DNA of 64,000 nt, from positions 1,736,001 to 1,800,000 of the forward strand of contig NZ_CP008802.1 in NCBI RefSeq assembly GCF_000724605.1, written 5' to 3'. Below are positions 1-10,102 of this stretch, piece after piece. The DNA comes from Actinotignum schaalii. Its GTDB lineage: Bacteria > Actinomycetota > Actinomycetes > Actinomycetales > Actinomycetaceae. A program made the position numbers and the translations under genes. Under the pieces are notes generated by a model, which was not told where the DNA came from, did no database searches, and was given only the letters and a program-made list of their open reading frames with translations. Positions within the stretch are counted from its first letter, which is position 1. Every line of letters starts with the position of its first letter.

Positions 1-1596
1 CGCGCCCCTGAAGAAACCGTGATCGGGGTAGTGGAGCGAACGTTCACTAGCAAATCTGCCGATGTTCCGCAGCTGGGTACACCCGGCTTTCTGCTCGACC
101 AGGTGCAGCAGCCCGGAATTGTGTGGCCCGGCTGGGATTCCGGGGCGGCGCGCCAGCTCGGCGGCACCGCGGCACGTTTCGTGGTGGAGCAACTCGAAGG
201 CCCCGGCAAGGTCTTCCTGTGGGAAACGAATTTCGCCACCCTCAACCCGATTCTGCGCGACACCGCCGGCGCCCCGAGCTTCCAGATGGGGCCGGGCAGC
301 GTGATCGCCCAGCCCGAACCCGCGCACCAGCACGCTAATTGGCTCTTCTCCGCGCCCGGCACCTACCGCATGACGGTGCGCGCCGAAGTGGATACCCCCG
401 GCGGCACCCTCACCGCGCCCGCCCGTACCTACACCTGGGCGGTGGGCGATGCCGCGATTGCGGCCGCGCAGGGTCACGATAACGGTGGCTCCGGTAGCGG
501 TTCCGGTAGCGGTTCCGATAGTGGCTCCGGTAGTGGCTCCGATAGTGGGAACGACGGCGCCGCTGGCGTTCCGGGCGATTCATCTACTCCGGGCGGTGGA
601 TCCACCCCGGGGGCTGGCAATGGGGGAAGTGGCGCCAACGGCACGCCCGGCACCCTGGCGCCGAACGGCGGCGCTACGCAGGCACCCTCGGGCCAGGCTC
701 CCTCGGGCCAGGCGCCCCAGACTCCCGCGGCTCAGGCTCCCGCAGGCCAGGCGCCCCAAGCCCCCGCCGGCCAAGCACCGCAAGCACCCGCCGCGCCGGT
801 GTGCATCCCCACCCCGGTAGAGCGCGCCGCGAGCGGCGGCGCCAGCGGCTCGCATACGATCCCGGCCAATACCCACGTGCACCCCAATTGGGTCTTCACC
901 CAGCCGGGCACCTACACGGTGGGCCTAGCCCTCAACGCCACCGCAACGGACGGCACCCGCCTGTCCACTACCACCACCCTCACCTTCAACGTCGGGGGAA
1001 GCGGCACCGCCAATAGCGGCCACTATGACCTGGGCGCGGTGGTAGACGGCGGGCAGCTACGCGCCGCCGTCAAGGACGATAATTCCGGGCAGTGGCTCGA
1101 CCCGGCTTCCCTGAGCTTCGGGCTGGGGGAGGCCGCGGCCACCACCGCCCCGGCCGGCATCGATTTCGTGGCGGGCGCCGGCGAGCGCATCTACATGATT
1201 TCCTCCAGCCAGGTCTCCGGAGTGCCGTGGTTGGGTGCGAATACCCAGCATCCCAGCTTCCGCGAAGCAACCACCGGCGAACTCACCCTGAGCGTCACGA
1301 GCGTGTCCGGCCCCGGCAAGATGGCCGTTTTCGAATCGGGTACCTTCGGGCAGCTGGTCGGCCAGCAGTGGTTCGGTTCGAGCGGCGGCGGTACCGAAAC
1401 GGTGTGGGAAGGCCGCACCGCGGATGGGCAGCCCTGCGAGCTTTCCGCCGAACAAATCGCCCAGCTGGAACGCGAAGGCAAGAAGCTCGGCAATAACCTC
1501 GCCCATTCCGGTTCCGAGGTGATCGACCCGCTCTCGGTCACCCTGGCCCTCCTCTGCGTGGGTGGGGTGGTGCTGTACACCCGCAAGCGGGCCTAG
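1..1596 (+). CDS. Choice-of-anchor M domain surface protein, C-terminal part (5' end outside window)
   Basis: The frame is open from base 1, so the true start lies upstream. Two copies of an actinobacterial surface-anchored repeat (TIGR03769-like) are visible, with the motifs HANWLFSAPGTYRMTV (about 0.3 kb) and HPNWVFTQPGTYTVGL (about 0.88 kb). Each is tied to a choice-of-anchor M-like beta domain. Between them is a linker of Gly-Ser-Asp repeats followed by APQAPAGQ-type repeats. The C-terminus has a wall-sorting layout: LAHSG, a hydrophobic stretch (VTLALLCVGGVVLYT) and RKRA. Family members are wall-anchored and often sit beside metal-uptake ABC genes; no such neighbour is visible here. Role in adhesion or metal capture is inference. 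Confidence 0.8.
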   Translation, partial: RAPEETVIGVVERTFTSKSADVPQLGTPGFLLDQVQQPGIVWPGWDSGAARQLGGTAARFVVEQLEGPGKVFLWETNFATLNPILRDTAGAPSFQMGPGSVIAQPEPAHQHANWLFSAPGTYRMTVRAEVDTPGGTLTAPARTYTWAVGDAAIAAAQGHDNGGSGSGSGSGSDSGSGSGSDSGNDGAAGVPGDSSTPGGGSTPGAGNGGSGANGTPGTLAPNGGATQAPSGQAPSGQAPQTPAAQAPAGQAPQAPAGQAPQAPAAPVCIPTPVERAASGGASGSHTIPANTHVHPNWVFTQPGTYTVGLALNATATDGTRLSTTTTLTFNVGGSGTANSGHYDLGAVVDGGQLRAAVKDDNSGQWLDPASLSFGLGEAAATTAPAGIDFVAGAGERIYMISSSQVSGVPWLGANTQHPSFREATTGELTLSVTSVSGPGKMAVFESGTFGQLVGQQWFGSSGGGTETVWEGRTADGQPCELSAEQIAQLEREGKKLGNNLAHSGSEVIDPLSVTLALLCVGGVVLYTRKRA

Positions 1597-1688
1597 CCTA
1601 TGATGGGGGCAGCGTCCGCTTCGGCGCCTGTGGCGGCGGCCGGGCGCAGCACACCCAATCAAATACGAGTGAAAAGCGCGGGATACTT

Positions 1689-2243
1689 ATGAAGATTTCA
1701 ATTCTGGTGGGTAGTTTGCGGCGCGGTTCCTACGCGCGCAAAATCGCGAGCGAAGTGGCCGGCTATTTCCCCGAAGGGTACCAGGTGGAGATTGTGGAGA
1801 TCGGTCACCTGCCGCTCTATAACTTCGATTACGACGACGCAGCTGTGACGGACGTACCCCTGCCGGAAAGCTACACCAGCTTCCGGGAAACCATTAAGGC
1901 CAGCGATGGCATCCTCTTTGTCACGCCGGAAAATAACCGCACCGTGCCGGCCTGCCTGAAGAATGCCGTAGATATCGGCTCCAAGCCGAATAGCGATGTG
2001 GCCTGGAAGAACAAGCCGGCCGGCATTATCAGCCATTCGGTGGGGCGCATGGGCGGTTACAGCTCGCAGAAGAACCTGCGCCTGGCGCTTTCCTACTTCG
2101 ATATGCCCATGCCCGGGCAGCCCGAAGTATTCCTGGGCCGCTCCCCGGAGCTCTTCGACGAATCCGGCAAGCTGAAGGCCGATACCGCGGACTTCGTGCG
2201 CGGCTATATTGACCGCTTCGTGGACCTCGTCGAAAAGAAGTAA
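1689..2243 (+). CDS. NAD(P)H-dependent FMN reductase family protein
   Basis: A 184-residue flavodoxin-like protein of the NADPH-dependent FMN reductase family (PF03358). The N-terminal ILVGSLRRGSYARKIA is the FMN phosphate-binding loop, and TPENNRTVPACLKNAVD matches the conserved TPEYN..P..LKNAID region, with Asn-Asn in place of Tyr-Asn. Such cytosolic enzymes reduce FMN or quinones with NAD(P)H. The gene stands alone, followed by a strong hairpin terminator. The ATG at 1689 agrees with the family N-terminus. The physiological substrate cannot be told; it could feed reduced flavin to other enzymes, which is speculation. Confidence 0.85.
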   Translation: MKISILVGSLRRGSYARKIASEVAGYFPEGYQVEIVEIGHLPLYNFDYDDAAVTDVPLPESYTSFRETIKASDGILFVTPENNRTVPACLKNAVDIGSKPNSDVAWKNKPAGIISHSVGRMGGYSSQKNLRLALSYFDMPMPGQPEVFLGRSPELFDESGKLKADTADFVRGYIDRFVDLVEKK

Positions 2244-2264
2244 ATATCGCTTATCGCGTACCGT

Positions 2265-2306
2265 ACCCCCGAGTTGGCTCCCGGCCGGCTCGGGGGTGCT
2301 TTTTCG
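2265..2306 (+). terminator. Rho-independent terminator after FMN reductase
   Basis: Inverted repeat ACCCCCGAG ... CTCGGGGGT followed by GCTTTTTC, 22 bp after the stop codon of the FMN reductase. Confidence 0.8.
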
Positions 2307-2395
2307 TGGCCGGAATGCTGGTGGGGAAGGAGCGGCGTCGTCGTTATGACATACACCACTGCGGCGAGCCTTAAGTCCTAGGCGTCCACAATGCG

Positions 2396-2442
2396 ACACT
2401 ATATCTAGTGGTCTAAATTGAAGCGACCACAATATCTAGTGT
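2396..2442 (+). promoter_or_regulatory. Tandem NrdR boxes upstream of nrdF
   Basis: Two near-identical 16-bp palindromic boxes: ACACTATATCTAGTGG at 2396-2411 and CCACAATATCTAGTGT at 2427-2442. They match the NrdR consensus (acaCwAtATaTwgtgt). Starts are 31 bp apart, about three helical turns, the usual spacing for cooperative NrdR binding. NrdR represses ribonucleotide reductase genes. The second box ends 22 bp before the chosen nrdF start, so it covers the promoter or the leader. Confidence 0.88.
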
Positions 2443-2464
2443 TTTGATGAAAATTGGAGAAGTC

Positions 2465-3487
2465 ATGAGCGCACCTGATGGACGGCATTACACCCTGCGT
2501 TCCTTTATGCCGCCGCAGTACATCCAGCATCCCGAGGGGCCTTTCCGGCCGATCAACTGGAATTACGTCCCGGAGGAGAAGGACTTGGAGGTGTGGCGCC
2601 GGCTCACCGCGAATTTCTGGCTGCCGGAAAAGGTACCGCTCTCCAATGACCTGCCCTCCTGGCAGCGCATGAGCGAGGTGGAGCAGACCCTCGTGATGCG
2701 GGTCTTCACCGGCCTGACCCTGCTCGATACCGTGCAGGCCAGCATCGGTGAAATTAGCCAGATTCAGGACGCGCATACCGAACACGAGCAGGCCGTCTAC
2801 GCCAATATCGCCTTTATGCAGGCGGTGCACGCGCGCTCGTATTCCTCGATTTTCTCCACCCTGGCCTCGAGCACCCAGATCGAGGAAGCCTACACCTGGG
2901 CCGTGGATAATCCGCTGCTCCAGCAGCGAGCCAAGGCGGTGCTGGAACACTACGTGGGCGATGATTCGCTTAAGCGCAAGGTTTCCTCCACCCTGCTCTC
3001 CTCGCTGCTGCTCTACGCCGGGTTCTTCCTGCCCCTCTACCTGTCCTGCCGCGGCAAGCTCATGAATACCGCGGATCTTATCCGCCTCATCCTGCGCGAT
3101 AAGGCGGTGCACGGGTACTACTCCGGGTACAAGTACCAGCGCGGCCTGGAAGAATGCAGCGAGGCGCGGCGCGCGGACATGGAAGAATTCACCTACGGGT
3201 TGCTCGAGAAGCTCTACCGGATGGAACTCGACTACTCCGGTGAACTCTACGAACCCGTGGGGTTGATGGACGACGTCGCAATTTTCGTCCGCTACAACGC
3301 CAATAAGGCGCTTATGAACCTTGGCTACCAGGCGCGCTTCAGCGGTGAAGAAACGCGGGTGAGCCCGGAGATCCTCACCGCGCTCTCCCCGGCTGCCGAT
3401 GAAAACCACGATTTCTTCTCCGGGTCGGGTTCTTCCTACATTATTGGGGAATCGGAAGATACCACCGATGACGATTGGGATTTCTAA
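2465..3487 (+). CDS. nrdF: Ribonucleotide reductase small subunit NrdF, class Ie-like (QSK variant)
   Basis: Radical-generating beta subunit of class I ribonucleotide reductase, 340 residues from ATG 2465 (GGAGA at 2456-2460). An upstream TTG or ATG would place the start against the NrdR box. NrdF hallmarks are the helix with HARSYSSIF, the NTADLIRLI segment, HGYYSGYKYQ and the NrdE-docking tail DDDWDF. Compared with standard NrdF, three of four carboxylate metal ligands are replaced: MESVHA reads MQAVHA (Gln119), LESFLFYSG reads LSSLLLYAG (Ser179), and RDEAVHG reads RDKAVHG (Lys213). Asp88, His122, His216 and the radical Tyr126 remain. Gln/Ser/Lys is the known signature of metal-free class Ie enzymes, where an NrdI-dependent modification of the Tyr to DOPA carries the radical. 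nrdH, nrdI and nrdE are not in this window, so the gene is separated from its partners here. Confidence 0.93.
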   Translation: MSAPDGRHYTLRSFMPPQYIQHPEGPFRPINWNYVPEEKDLEVWRRLTANFWLPEKVPLSNDLPSWQRMSEVEQTLVMRVFTGLTLLDTVQASIGEISQIQDAHTEHEQAVYANIAFMQAVHARSYSSIFSTLASSTQIEEAYTWAVDNPLLQQRAKAVLEHYVGDDSLKRKVSSTLLSSLLLYAGFFLPLYLSCRGKLMNTADLIRLILRDKAVHGYYSGYKYQRGLEECSEARRADMEEFTYGLLEKLYRMELDYSGELYEPVGLMDDVAIFVRYNANKALMNLGYQARFSGEETRVSPEILTALSPAADENHDFFSGSGSSYIIGESEDTTDDDWDF

Positions 3488-4117
3488 AGTAGTCCGAAGA
3501 TAAGTAGTCCACATACGAATAGCCGAAGGTGGGCGGCCCAAAGGTCCTGACCTGCGGCGTGATGAGCGGGGTGGTCACCCGCGCGGGTGATGCGTGCGGG
3601 TGGCCGCCCCGAAAAACGAGAGATTGGGTACATTTCGTGGAGTGATGCCCCAGGTCGGAGCCGCGGCGGCACATAAGTATTCACGCGGCGGGACGCGGCG
3701 CGGATCGGGGGATGTACCGCGCGTGCACCCGCCCTTTCGCCGCGCCGGCACGGGACTTTAGTACCGGCTGGGCGGCGCGGGTGACAGGCGAAGCCTCGCA
3801 GCCCCGCGGAAAAGTATTATTATTCACGCAGTTGTGGGCGGTATTGTGGCGGCGTGGGTGCGCGGCCGGGCCCCTGAAAAAGCGGCCGGGCGAGCCTGAG
3901 CGCAGCGAAGCTCCCGGCTCAAAACCGCGCGGTGCTGCGGGTTAATACTTAGTAAATAATTCTGAAACGCTGTGATAAAAAGTTAGTTATCTCCGCGGGG
4001 AAAGCTGTGTTGCTACGCGGTTTATATAACCTTTTGTACTGAATAATTGAATACGGCTCTTTGTGCTAGGCTCATGAATTGTTTAGGCGATTTAGCTGAC
4101 GGGGTCGGTTGAATTGC
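3488..4117. other. Non-coding stretch between nrdF and the giant adhesin
   Basis: No convincing gene. Just after nrdF lie two copies of AAGTAGTCC (3488-3511) and ATAGCCGAAG (3519-3528), words also found after the SdpI gene near 15.04 kb. A loose inverted repeat follows (GTGGGCGGCCC near 3529 with GGGTGGCCGCCCC near 3600). From about 3950 the sequence becomes AT-rich and should hold the adhesin promoter; TAGGCT near 4067 is a possible -10, but no clear -35 is seen. Confidence 0.45.
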
Positions 4118-4129
4118 GGGGGGGGGGGG
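4118..4129 (+). repeat. 12-G homopolymer tract in adhesin leader
   Basis: Twelve consecutive G, 84 bp before the adhesin start codon. A C-rich ACCCTCCC at about 4144-4151 could pair with part of the tract, with AATTG/CAATT just outside, so tract length would change the register of a leader hairpin. Tracts of this length are prone to slipped-strand changes. Confidence 0.7.
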
Positions 4130-4212
4130 TGCTCTCCAGCGCTACCCTCCCACAATTGACGCTCTCCTCACGCTTCACCCTAACGATCCATAAACCTACT
4201 AATGGAGAAATA

Positions 4213-7200
4213 ATGTCCCAACACACGGAGTCGACTCAGTCGGCGCCCGGAGTCTCCGCGTCTGTGTCCCGCAAGGGTGGGCATCGTCGTCGCACGAAAG
4301 TGTGGGCCGGTCTCACCGCCGCGGCGCTCATGACGACGTTTGCTTCGGGAATCGCCTACGCTGCACCGCAAGGTAATTCCGGTGCGGCGCCGACTGCTCC
4401 CACGGCGCAGTGTCCGACGTATGTCGGTGACACCGCTGTCGAAGCAGGCGCGAACCAAGCTGGCGCTAACCGACCGGATATTCCTTTCAAGCAAGATGCC
4501 ATTATCGAAGCCGATGCTTTCAAGACCGGCTGGATTAAGAGCACCACCGATGCCAGTAACGCCAAGAACACGCTCTCGGGGCGTGCGTTCTTCGGTGGCG
4601 TTGGCACGCCGGCAACCACGTCCAATGGTGCAACCCCGGTTCCGGACGGAACCAAGGTGTACCTCCAGTGGCGTGATACCGACGGCGCGGCCTCCCCGAT
4701 TTATTCCACCACCGTCAAGACGATTGACGAGAGCGACGGAAGCCAGATCGGCCCCGGCGCCTACGCTTTTGATCTGCGCGTGCCCTGGGTAGATAACACC
4801 GGCAAGCAGCACCTTTACAAGGCTGTTGACGGCCAGTACTACCGCCTGTGGATCAATGATTTCACCAACCCGGCCGGTAACCCCGTCACCATGGTGCGCC
4901 AGGCCGGCGGCTTCTTCCCGGGTGCCTTCGTCAATAGCGTGACGGCCAATAACCTGGGCCAGTTCCCGCTTATCGGCACGAATATGCAGCGGACCGCGGT
5001 ATTCATGTACACCGATCCGAATGATTACCTCACCCGCCCCAAGAACGAATGGGTCAATGATGAGAAGGGTCCCCTGACCGACCCGGCCGTGACCCTCTCC
5101 ACCCGGGACTCCGTTTCCGGCAAGGTGTGGTTCGAATCCGGTGCTGGCGATCTTGCCAACTCCGCCACCGGCCCGAACTTCAATACCTCGGGTGACGTGG
5201 TGGCCTCCGGCTACACCGTGGTGCTTTCGCAGCTGACCCCCGCGGGCAAGGCTGCGCTCCAGGAACTGCGTAATGCCACCCCGTCCGTGAATGACCGCGA
5301 GGTCAAGGTCCGTGACATGCTCACCGAGCACCCCGATTACATCGAGGGCACCTACACGGCCACCACGAACGAAAAGGGCATGTATACCATCCGCCTGCCG
5401 AAGAACGCCGGCGCGGATGTGGACCGTATTTACATGTACGTCCTGGACCCGAACGGACGAGTAGTCCCGAACTACTCCTCCTTCATGCGCCAGACCTTCA
5501 ATATGTTCAACTCGAATGCTTCGTGGACTCCGCAGACTTCCGCGGCTGTCAATCTGATTACCAATAACTGGTACAACGTCAATCTGGCGCTGGTGCTCAG
5601 CGTGCAGGTGGAACTGGATATTACGAACTTCGACGCCCAGGAAAACTATGCCCTCCCCGGGCAGACCGCTGAAATCAAGCTGACCGGCAAGGATCTCTCC
5701 CCGCTGCCTAACCGCATCGAGTGGACCGATTCCAAGGGCAAGGTTGTGCAGACCAACGGCGGCCTGAAGAAGCTGAGCGACGCCAGCAAGGCATACTTCA
5801 AGGTTCCGGATAACGCGAAGGACGGCGAAATCTACACGGCAACTCTCTATGCTGCCGAGAACGCTGTTTCTTCCGATTCCTTCATCGTGCGCGCGATTCC
5901 CGTCAAGTACGACGCCGTCCAGGTGAAGAAGACCCAAACCGAGAAGAGCAAGGCTCCTTACGCAACCCGCGAAGCCAAGGGCTTCACGCAGGCCGGTAAT
6001 AACAAGTACCAGCTGCCCGCCGATGCCACCTACGAACTGGGTGAAGGCGCGAAGGCCTGGGCTACTGTTGATCCGGCCACCGGCGTGGTGACCGTCAAGC
6101 CCGGCGCGGACGTGGCTCCCTGTGACTACCGCATCCCGGTGGTTGCTACCGTGACCGATCCGCTCAACGCCAAGAACAAGCTCAAGCTCAAGACCTGGGT
6201 TCCGGTCAAGGTGCTGGCGCAGCTCACCGATACCTACGATCCGAATTACAAGCAGGACAATACGGTAGAGGCTGGGAAGACCATTGAGGTCCCGGCCCCC
6301 ACCTTCGATAAGGTCGCTACCAAGAAGGTTGAAACTGATCCCGCTCCGACGGAGAAGGGCAAGAAGACCACCTTCAAGCTCGGCGACAACTCCCCGATTA
6401 CCGCCACGGTTAACCCCGAAACCGGCGCCATTACGGTGACCCCGGCCGCGGGTACCGCCGCTGGCCCCTACGAGGTTCCCGTTGTTGTCACCTACCCGGA
6501 TGGCAGCACCGATACCGTCAAGGTTCCGGTTACCGTGACCGTTCCGGCTCCGGTGGATACCGATAATGACGGTGTGAACGACGACGCAGACCAGTGCCCC
6601 ACCATCGCCGGTCCGGCTTCCAACAATGGTTGCCCGGCGTGGAGTGATGGCGAGGGTAAGCCCGGCGCGGACGTGACGCTGGCGAAGGATCCCGCTAACG
6701 GCGATATCCCGAACACCGCGACCTGCGTGGCGGGTAATGGTGCTACCTGCACCATCGGCCAGGACGGCAATATCACCGTGAAGGTGCCGGACGGCGCGAC
6801 CCCCGGTACCGAGATCCCGGTGACCGTCAAGAATGACGGCAAGGACCTGGACACCTCCAAGGTGACCGTGCTTGCTCCGAATAACCCGGCCTGGAATGAC
6901 ACGACCACCAAGCCGAGCGAACCGGCTCAGCTGCCTAACGCGGGTGGCCCGGTTCCGGATGGTTCCACCGTTGAGGTGACCGGTCCGGGTACCGCCAAGC
7001 TCAACCAGGATGGCTCGATCACGGTCACTCCGAACGCGAATGCGAAGGATAAGGACCAGATCGTTGTCAAGGTCAAGGACCCCAACGGTAAGGACCTGGA
7101 TACGGCGACCGTGACCATTGCGGATCCTGATCCTGATAAGGATGGGGTGTCCGGGGATGCCGATCAGTGCCCGACCATCGCAGGGCCGGCTTCCAATAAT

Positions 7201-9213
7201 GGTTGCCCGGCGTGGAACGACGGCGAAGGTAAGCCCGGCACTGATGTGACGCTCACGAAGGATCCGGCCAATGGCCCGATTCCGGCTTCGGCCACCTGTG
7301 AAGCAACCGGTGGTGCCACGTGCACCATTGGCGGGGATGGCAACGTCGTCGTCAAGGTTCCGGAGGGTGCAACCCCCGGTACCGAGATTGCGGTGACCAT
7401 CAAGGATGGTGACAAGGTCCTCGACAAGTCCAAGGTGACCGTCACGGCGCCCGCTCCGGTTCCGAACCCGGACGGCGATAACGACGGTGTGCCCGACGCG
7501 ACCGACCAGTGCCCCACCATCGCCGGCCCGGCTTCCAATAACGGTTGCCCGGCGTGGAACGACGGCGAAGGTAAGCCCGGCGCGGACGTGACGCTCACAA
7601 AGGACCCGGCCAATGGCCCGATTCCGGCTTCTGCCACCTGTGAAGCAACCGGCGGTGCTACCTGCACCATCGGTGCGGATGGCAATGTTGTGGTCAAGGT
7701 ACCCGCCGACGCCAAGGACAAGTCCGAGATCACCGTGACCATCAAGGATGGCGATAAGGTTCTCGACACCTCCAAGGTGACTGTTAAGGATCCGGATACC
7801 GATGGCGATGGCCTGACCGATTCCGAAGAGGAAAAGATCGGGACCGATCCGAACAACCCGGATACTGACGGTGATGGGATCAACGACGGTGACGAGGTCA
7901 ATGGCACCAAGAACCCGTTCAAGGACGATAAGTTCAATAAGGACGGCAAGCCTGGTAACACCGATCCGCTCAACCCGGACACTGATGGTGACGGGGTGAA
8001 TGACGGTGACGAAGTCACCGGTAAGAACAACGGTGGCAAGCCGACTAACCCGAACAAGGCCGATACCGATGGCGACGGCGTGACCGACGCTGACGAAATC
8101 AAGGACGGCACGGACCCGAACAACGCTGACACCGATGGCGACGGCGTGAATGACGGGGACGAGAAGAAGGACGGGACTGACCCGAAGAATCCGGATACCG
8201 ATGGTGACGGCGTGTCTGATGGTCGTGAAAAGGACCTGGGCACCGATCCGAAGAATCCGGATACTGATGGGGATGGCCTGACCGATGGTGAGGAAGCCGG
8301 TACGGATATCGACGAGAATGGTAAGCCTGCTCGTAATGAGGATGGCACCCCGAAGGTTGATGACTCCAAGGCCACCAAGACCGACCCGAAGAACCCCGAT
8401 ACCGACGGTGACGGACTCGCCGATGGTGAGGAAAAGAAGATCGGTACTGATCCGAAGAACCCTGACACTGACGGTGACGGGCTCACGGATGGGGATGAGG
8501 TGAACGGCACCAAGAACCCGTTCCAGGACGATAAGTTCAATAAGGACGGCAAGCCCGGTAATACTGACCCGCTCAACCCTGACACCGATGGTGACGGTCT
8601 CACTGATGGTGATGAGGTGACGGGTGCGAAGAATGGTGGCAAGCCGACTAACCCGAATAAGGCCGATACCGATGGTGACGGCGTCAATGATGGCGACGAA
8701 ATCAATAACGGTACCGACCCGAACAAGGGCGACACCGACGGTGATGGCCTGACCGACGGTGAGGAAAAGGTGATCGGGACTGATCCGAAGAACCCTGACA
8801 CCGATGGCGATGGGATCAATGACGGGGATGAGGTCAATGGCACGAAGAACCCGTTCAAGGATGACAAGTTCAATAAGGACGGCAAGCCCGGTAACACTGA
8901 CCCGCTCAACCCTGACACCGATGGTGATGGTCTCACTGATGGTGACGAGGTGACGGGCGTGAAGAATGGTGGCAAGCCGACTAACCCGAATAAGGCCGAC
9001 ACGGATGGTGATGGTATCAATGACGGTGACGAGATTAAGAACGGCACCGATCCGTTGAACCCGAACGATCCGGGTAAGCCTGCACCGAAGACTAAGAAGG
9101 TCAAGAAGGCCAAGGGCCTGACCGCGACCGGTGCCGATGTGGCATCGCTGGCTGTCTTCGCTCTGCTGGCCGCCGGTGCGGGTAGCGTGGCAATTCGCCG
9201 CCGCAAGAAGTAA
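4213..9213 (+). CDS. Giant wall-anchored thrombospondin type 3 repeat adhesin
   Basis: 1,666 residues from ATG 4213 (GGAGAAA five bases upstream). A long twin-Arg-free signal peptide (HRRRTK, then [19 protein letters not shown]) is followed by about 550 residues of unassigned beta-rich sequence. A Rib/YPDG-like domain ([17 protein letters not shown]) lies near residue 760. Three copies of a module beginning [20 protein letters not shown] start near residues 785, 975 and 1090. From about 1,190 to 1,620 come many Asp-rich DTDGDGxxDGxE repeats of the bacterial thrombospondin type 3 kind, which bind calcium and stiffen stalks. The tail is LTATGADV, a hydrophobic helix and RRRKK, a sorting signal with a non-LPXTG motif. 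Role as a calcium-stabilised adhesin is inference. A poly-G tract in the leader suggests variable expression. Confidence 0.85.
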   Translation: MSQHTESTQSAPGVSASVSRKGGHRRRTKVWAGLTAAALMTTFASGIAYAAPQGNSGAAPTAPTAQCPTYVGDTAVEAGANQAGANRPDIPFKQDAIIEADAFKTGWIKSTTDASNAKNTLSGRAFFGGVGTPATTSNGATPVPDGTKVYLQWRDTDGAASPIYSTTVKTIDESDGSQIGPGAYAFDLRVPWVDNTGKQHLYKAVDGQYYRLWINDFTNPAGNPVTMVRQAGGFFPGAFVNSVTANNLGQFPLIGTNMQRTAVFMYTDPNDYLTRPKNEWVNDEKGPLTDPAVTLSTRDSVSGKVWFESGAGDLANSATGPNFNTSGDVVASGYTVVLSQLTPAGKAALQELRNATPSVNDREVKVRDMLTEHPDYIEGTYTATTNEKGMYTIRLPKNAGADVDRIYMYVLDPNGRVVPNYSSFMRQTFNMFNSNASWTPQTSAAVNLITNNWYNVNLALVLSVQVELDITNFDAQENYALPGQTAEIKLTGKDLSPLPNRIEWTDSKGKVVQTNGGLKKLSDASKAYFKVPDNAKDGEIYTATLYAAENAVSSDSFIVRAIPVKYDAVQVKKTQTEKSKAPYATREAKGFTQAGNNKYQLPADATYELGEGAKAWATVDPATGVVTVKPGADVAPCDYRIPVVATVTDPLNAKNKLKLKTWVPVKVLAQLTDTYDPNYKQDNTVEAGKTIEVPAPTFDKVATKKVETDPAPTEKGKKTTFKLGDNSPITATVNPETGAITVTPAAGTAAGPYEVPVVVTYPDGSTDTVKVPVTVTVPAPVDTDNDGVNDDADQCPTIAGPASNNGCPAWSDGEGKPGADVTLAKDPANGDIPNTATCVAGNGATCTIGQDGNITVKVPDGATPGTEIPVTVKNDGKDLDTSKVTVLAPNNPAWNDTTTKPSEPAQLPNAGGPVPDGSTVEVTGPGTAKLNQDGSITVTPNANAKDKDQIVVKVKDPNGKDLDTATVTIADPDPDKDGVSGDADQCPTIAGPASNNGCPAWNDGEGKPGTDVTLTKDPANGPIPASATCEATGGATCTIGGDGNVVVKVPEGATPGTEIAVTIKDGDKVLDKSKVTVTAPAPVPNPDGDNDGVPDATDQCPTIAGPASNNGCPAWNDGEGKPGADVTLTKDPANGPIPASATCEATGGATCTIGADGNVVVKVPADAKDKSEITVTIKDGDKVLDTSKVTVKDPDTDGDGLTDSEEEKIGTDPNNPDTDGDGINDGDEVNGTKNPFKDDKFNKDGKPGNTDPLNPDTDGDGVNDGDEVTGKNNGGKPTNPNKADTDGDGVTDADEIKDGTDPNNADTDGDGVNDGDEKKDGTDPKNPDTDGDGVSDGREKDLGTDPKNPDTDGDGLTDGEEAGTDIDENGKPARNEDGTPKVDDSKATKTDPKNPDTDGDGLADGEEKKIGTDPKNPDTDGDGLTDGDEVNGTKNPFQDDKFNKDGKPGNTDPLNPDTDGDGLTDGDEVTGAKNGGKPTNPNKADTDGDGVNDGDEINNGTDPNKGDTDGDGLTDGEEKVIGTDPKNPDTDGDGINDGDEVNGTKNPFKDDKFNKDGKPGNTDPLNPDTDGDGLTDGDEVTGVKNGGKPTNPNKADTDGDGINDGDEIKNGTDPLNPNDPGKPAPKTKKVKKAKGLTATGADVASLAVFALLAAGAGSVAIRRRKK

Positions 9214-9306
9214 CGCAATGTTGCTGAGGTAGCCGAAAGCTACCCAACCAGCCGCGCGGCTGCGGAAGTTGCCAATGGGTGACGGAAGCAGTCGCGTGGC
9301 TAACGC

Positions 9307-9342
9307 AAGGGGCCGCTCCTGAATTATCAGGGGCGGCCCCTT
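9307..9342 (+). terminator. Terminator after giant adhesin
   Basis: AAGGGGCCGCTCCTGA, loop ATTA, TCAGGGGCGGCCCCTT: 16-base arms with one mismatch followed by TTGCG. It lies 94 bp after the adhesin stop. Confidence 0.75.
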
Positions 9343-9386
9343 TGCGTGCGCGGCGCGTAGCCTTCCGGAATGGAGGCTGCAATGCC

Positions 9387-10034
9387 GGCCGTGCATATGA
9401 TCTCATCCCTGAACTTGATCCAATGTCAACGCGCGATGTGCTGCGTGCGCACGGAACCATGATGAGAGGACTGGTTGCCGAGAGCGGGCGGTTCCGCTCT
9501 GGCGGTGTGGGGGTCTTTGCGGGGAATGTGGTTGTGCACGCGGCACCTCCGGCGGATCTGGTTCCGCAACACATCTCCCATTTGCTCGCGTGGTATCAGG
9601 AATCCACGTTGCATCCGCTTATAAAAAGCGCGGTTTTCCATTACGAATTCGAGTTCATTCATCCCTTCGCCGACGGCAACGGACGCACGGGCCGGCTTTG
9701 GCATTCCCTGCTCCTTCGGCAATGGAAGGAGCTCTTCTTCTGGCTTCCTGTTGAGGAACTTATTCAATCGCGGCAACAGGACTATTACCGAGCTTTCGTT
9801 GTTGCGGGTAAAGAAGGGGAAAGCTCGAGTTTTGTTGAGCTTATGTTGGAGATAATCCGCGATTCTTTGACCGAGGTTGACGTACTTGGTCGGTCGACCG
9901 ACCAAGATACCGACCAAGATAGCGTCTAAGTGACCGACCAAGATACCGCCCACGATGCCGTCTTAGTTAGCGATCAAGATGCTGGTCACGCTGCCAGCCG
10001 TGATAGCGCTGGTTCCGATACCCCGAAAATATAA
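9387..10034 (+). pseudogene. Decayed Fic family (AMPylase) gene
   Basis: Fic core motif HPFADGNGRTGRLWH (9660-9704; consensus HxFx[D/E]GNGRxxR) and the preceding SGGVGVFAGNVVVHAAPP region are intact. The protein lacks the usual first ~90-100 residues, including the expected inhibitory-helix region, because an adhesin terminator lies where that sequence should be. Homology begins only at AYDLIPELDP (about 9396); the best remaining start is ATG 9423. After the stop at 9928-9930 the same frame continues with VTDQDT... to 10034, echoing the TDQDTDQDSV just before the stop. This indicates a nonsense mutation in the C-terminal DQxxDQ region typical of longer Fic proteins. If still made from 9423, it would be a short protein with an uninhibited active site. 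Confidence 0.75.
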
Positions 10035-10072
10035 CCTCTTGCCGCACTGTCTCGGGCGGGCTATCCTTATCG

Positions 10073-10087
10073 CATAACAGTGTTATG
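10073..10087 (+). promoter_or_regulatory. Palindromic operator of the TetR gene
   Basis: Perfect inverted repeat CATAAC-AGT-GTTATG ending 15 bp before the TetR start. A near copy (13 of 15 bases) lies at 48006-48020 before another gene. Confidence 0.7.
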
Positions 10088-10102
10088 TGAGGTGGGGTTG
10101 TG

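Noticed and set aside
481-830. Gly-Ser and APQAPAGQ repeats as a mobile or CRISPR-like repeat
   Set aside because: In-frame protein linker with varying unit length and no spacers. No CRISPR array was found anywhere in the window.
3712-3945. 77-residue frame between nrdF and the adhesin
   Set aside because: No ribosome binding site, no recognisable features, base pattern unlike coding sequence.
7164-9218. Another long minus-strand frame (684 residues) rich in SPSVSG
   Set aside because: Mirror of the DTDGDG repeats; low complexity and no ribosome binding site.
9279-9386. Upstream extension of the Fic frame
   Set aside because: Runs through the adhesin terminator hairpin and shows no Fic similarity before AYDLIPELDP.
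4180-9396. A 1,738-residue open frame on the minus strand opposite the giant adhesin
   Set aside because: It is a by-product of the regular Asp/Gly codon pattern of the plus-strand repeats; no start signal or protein-like domain, and it runs through a terminator.
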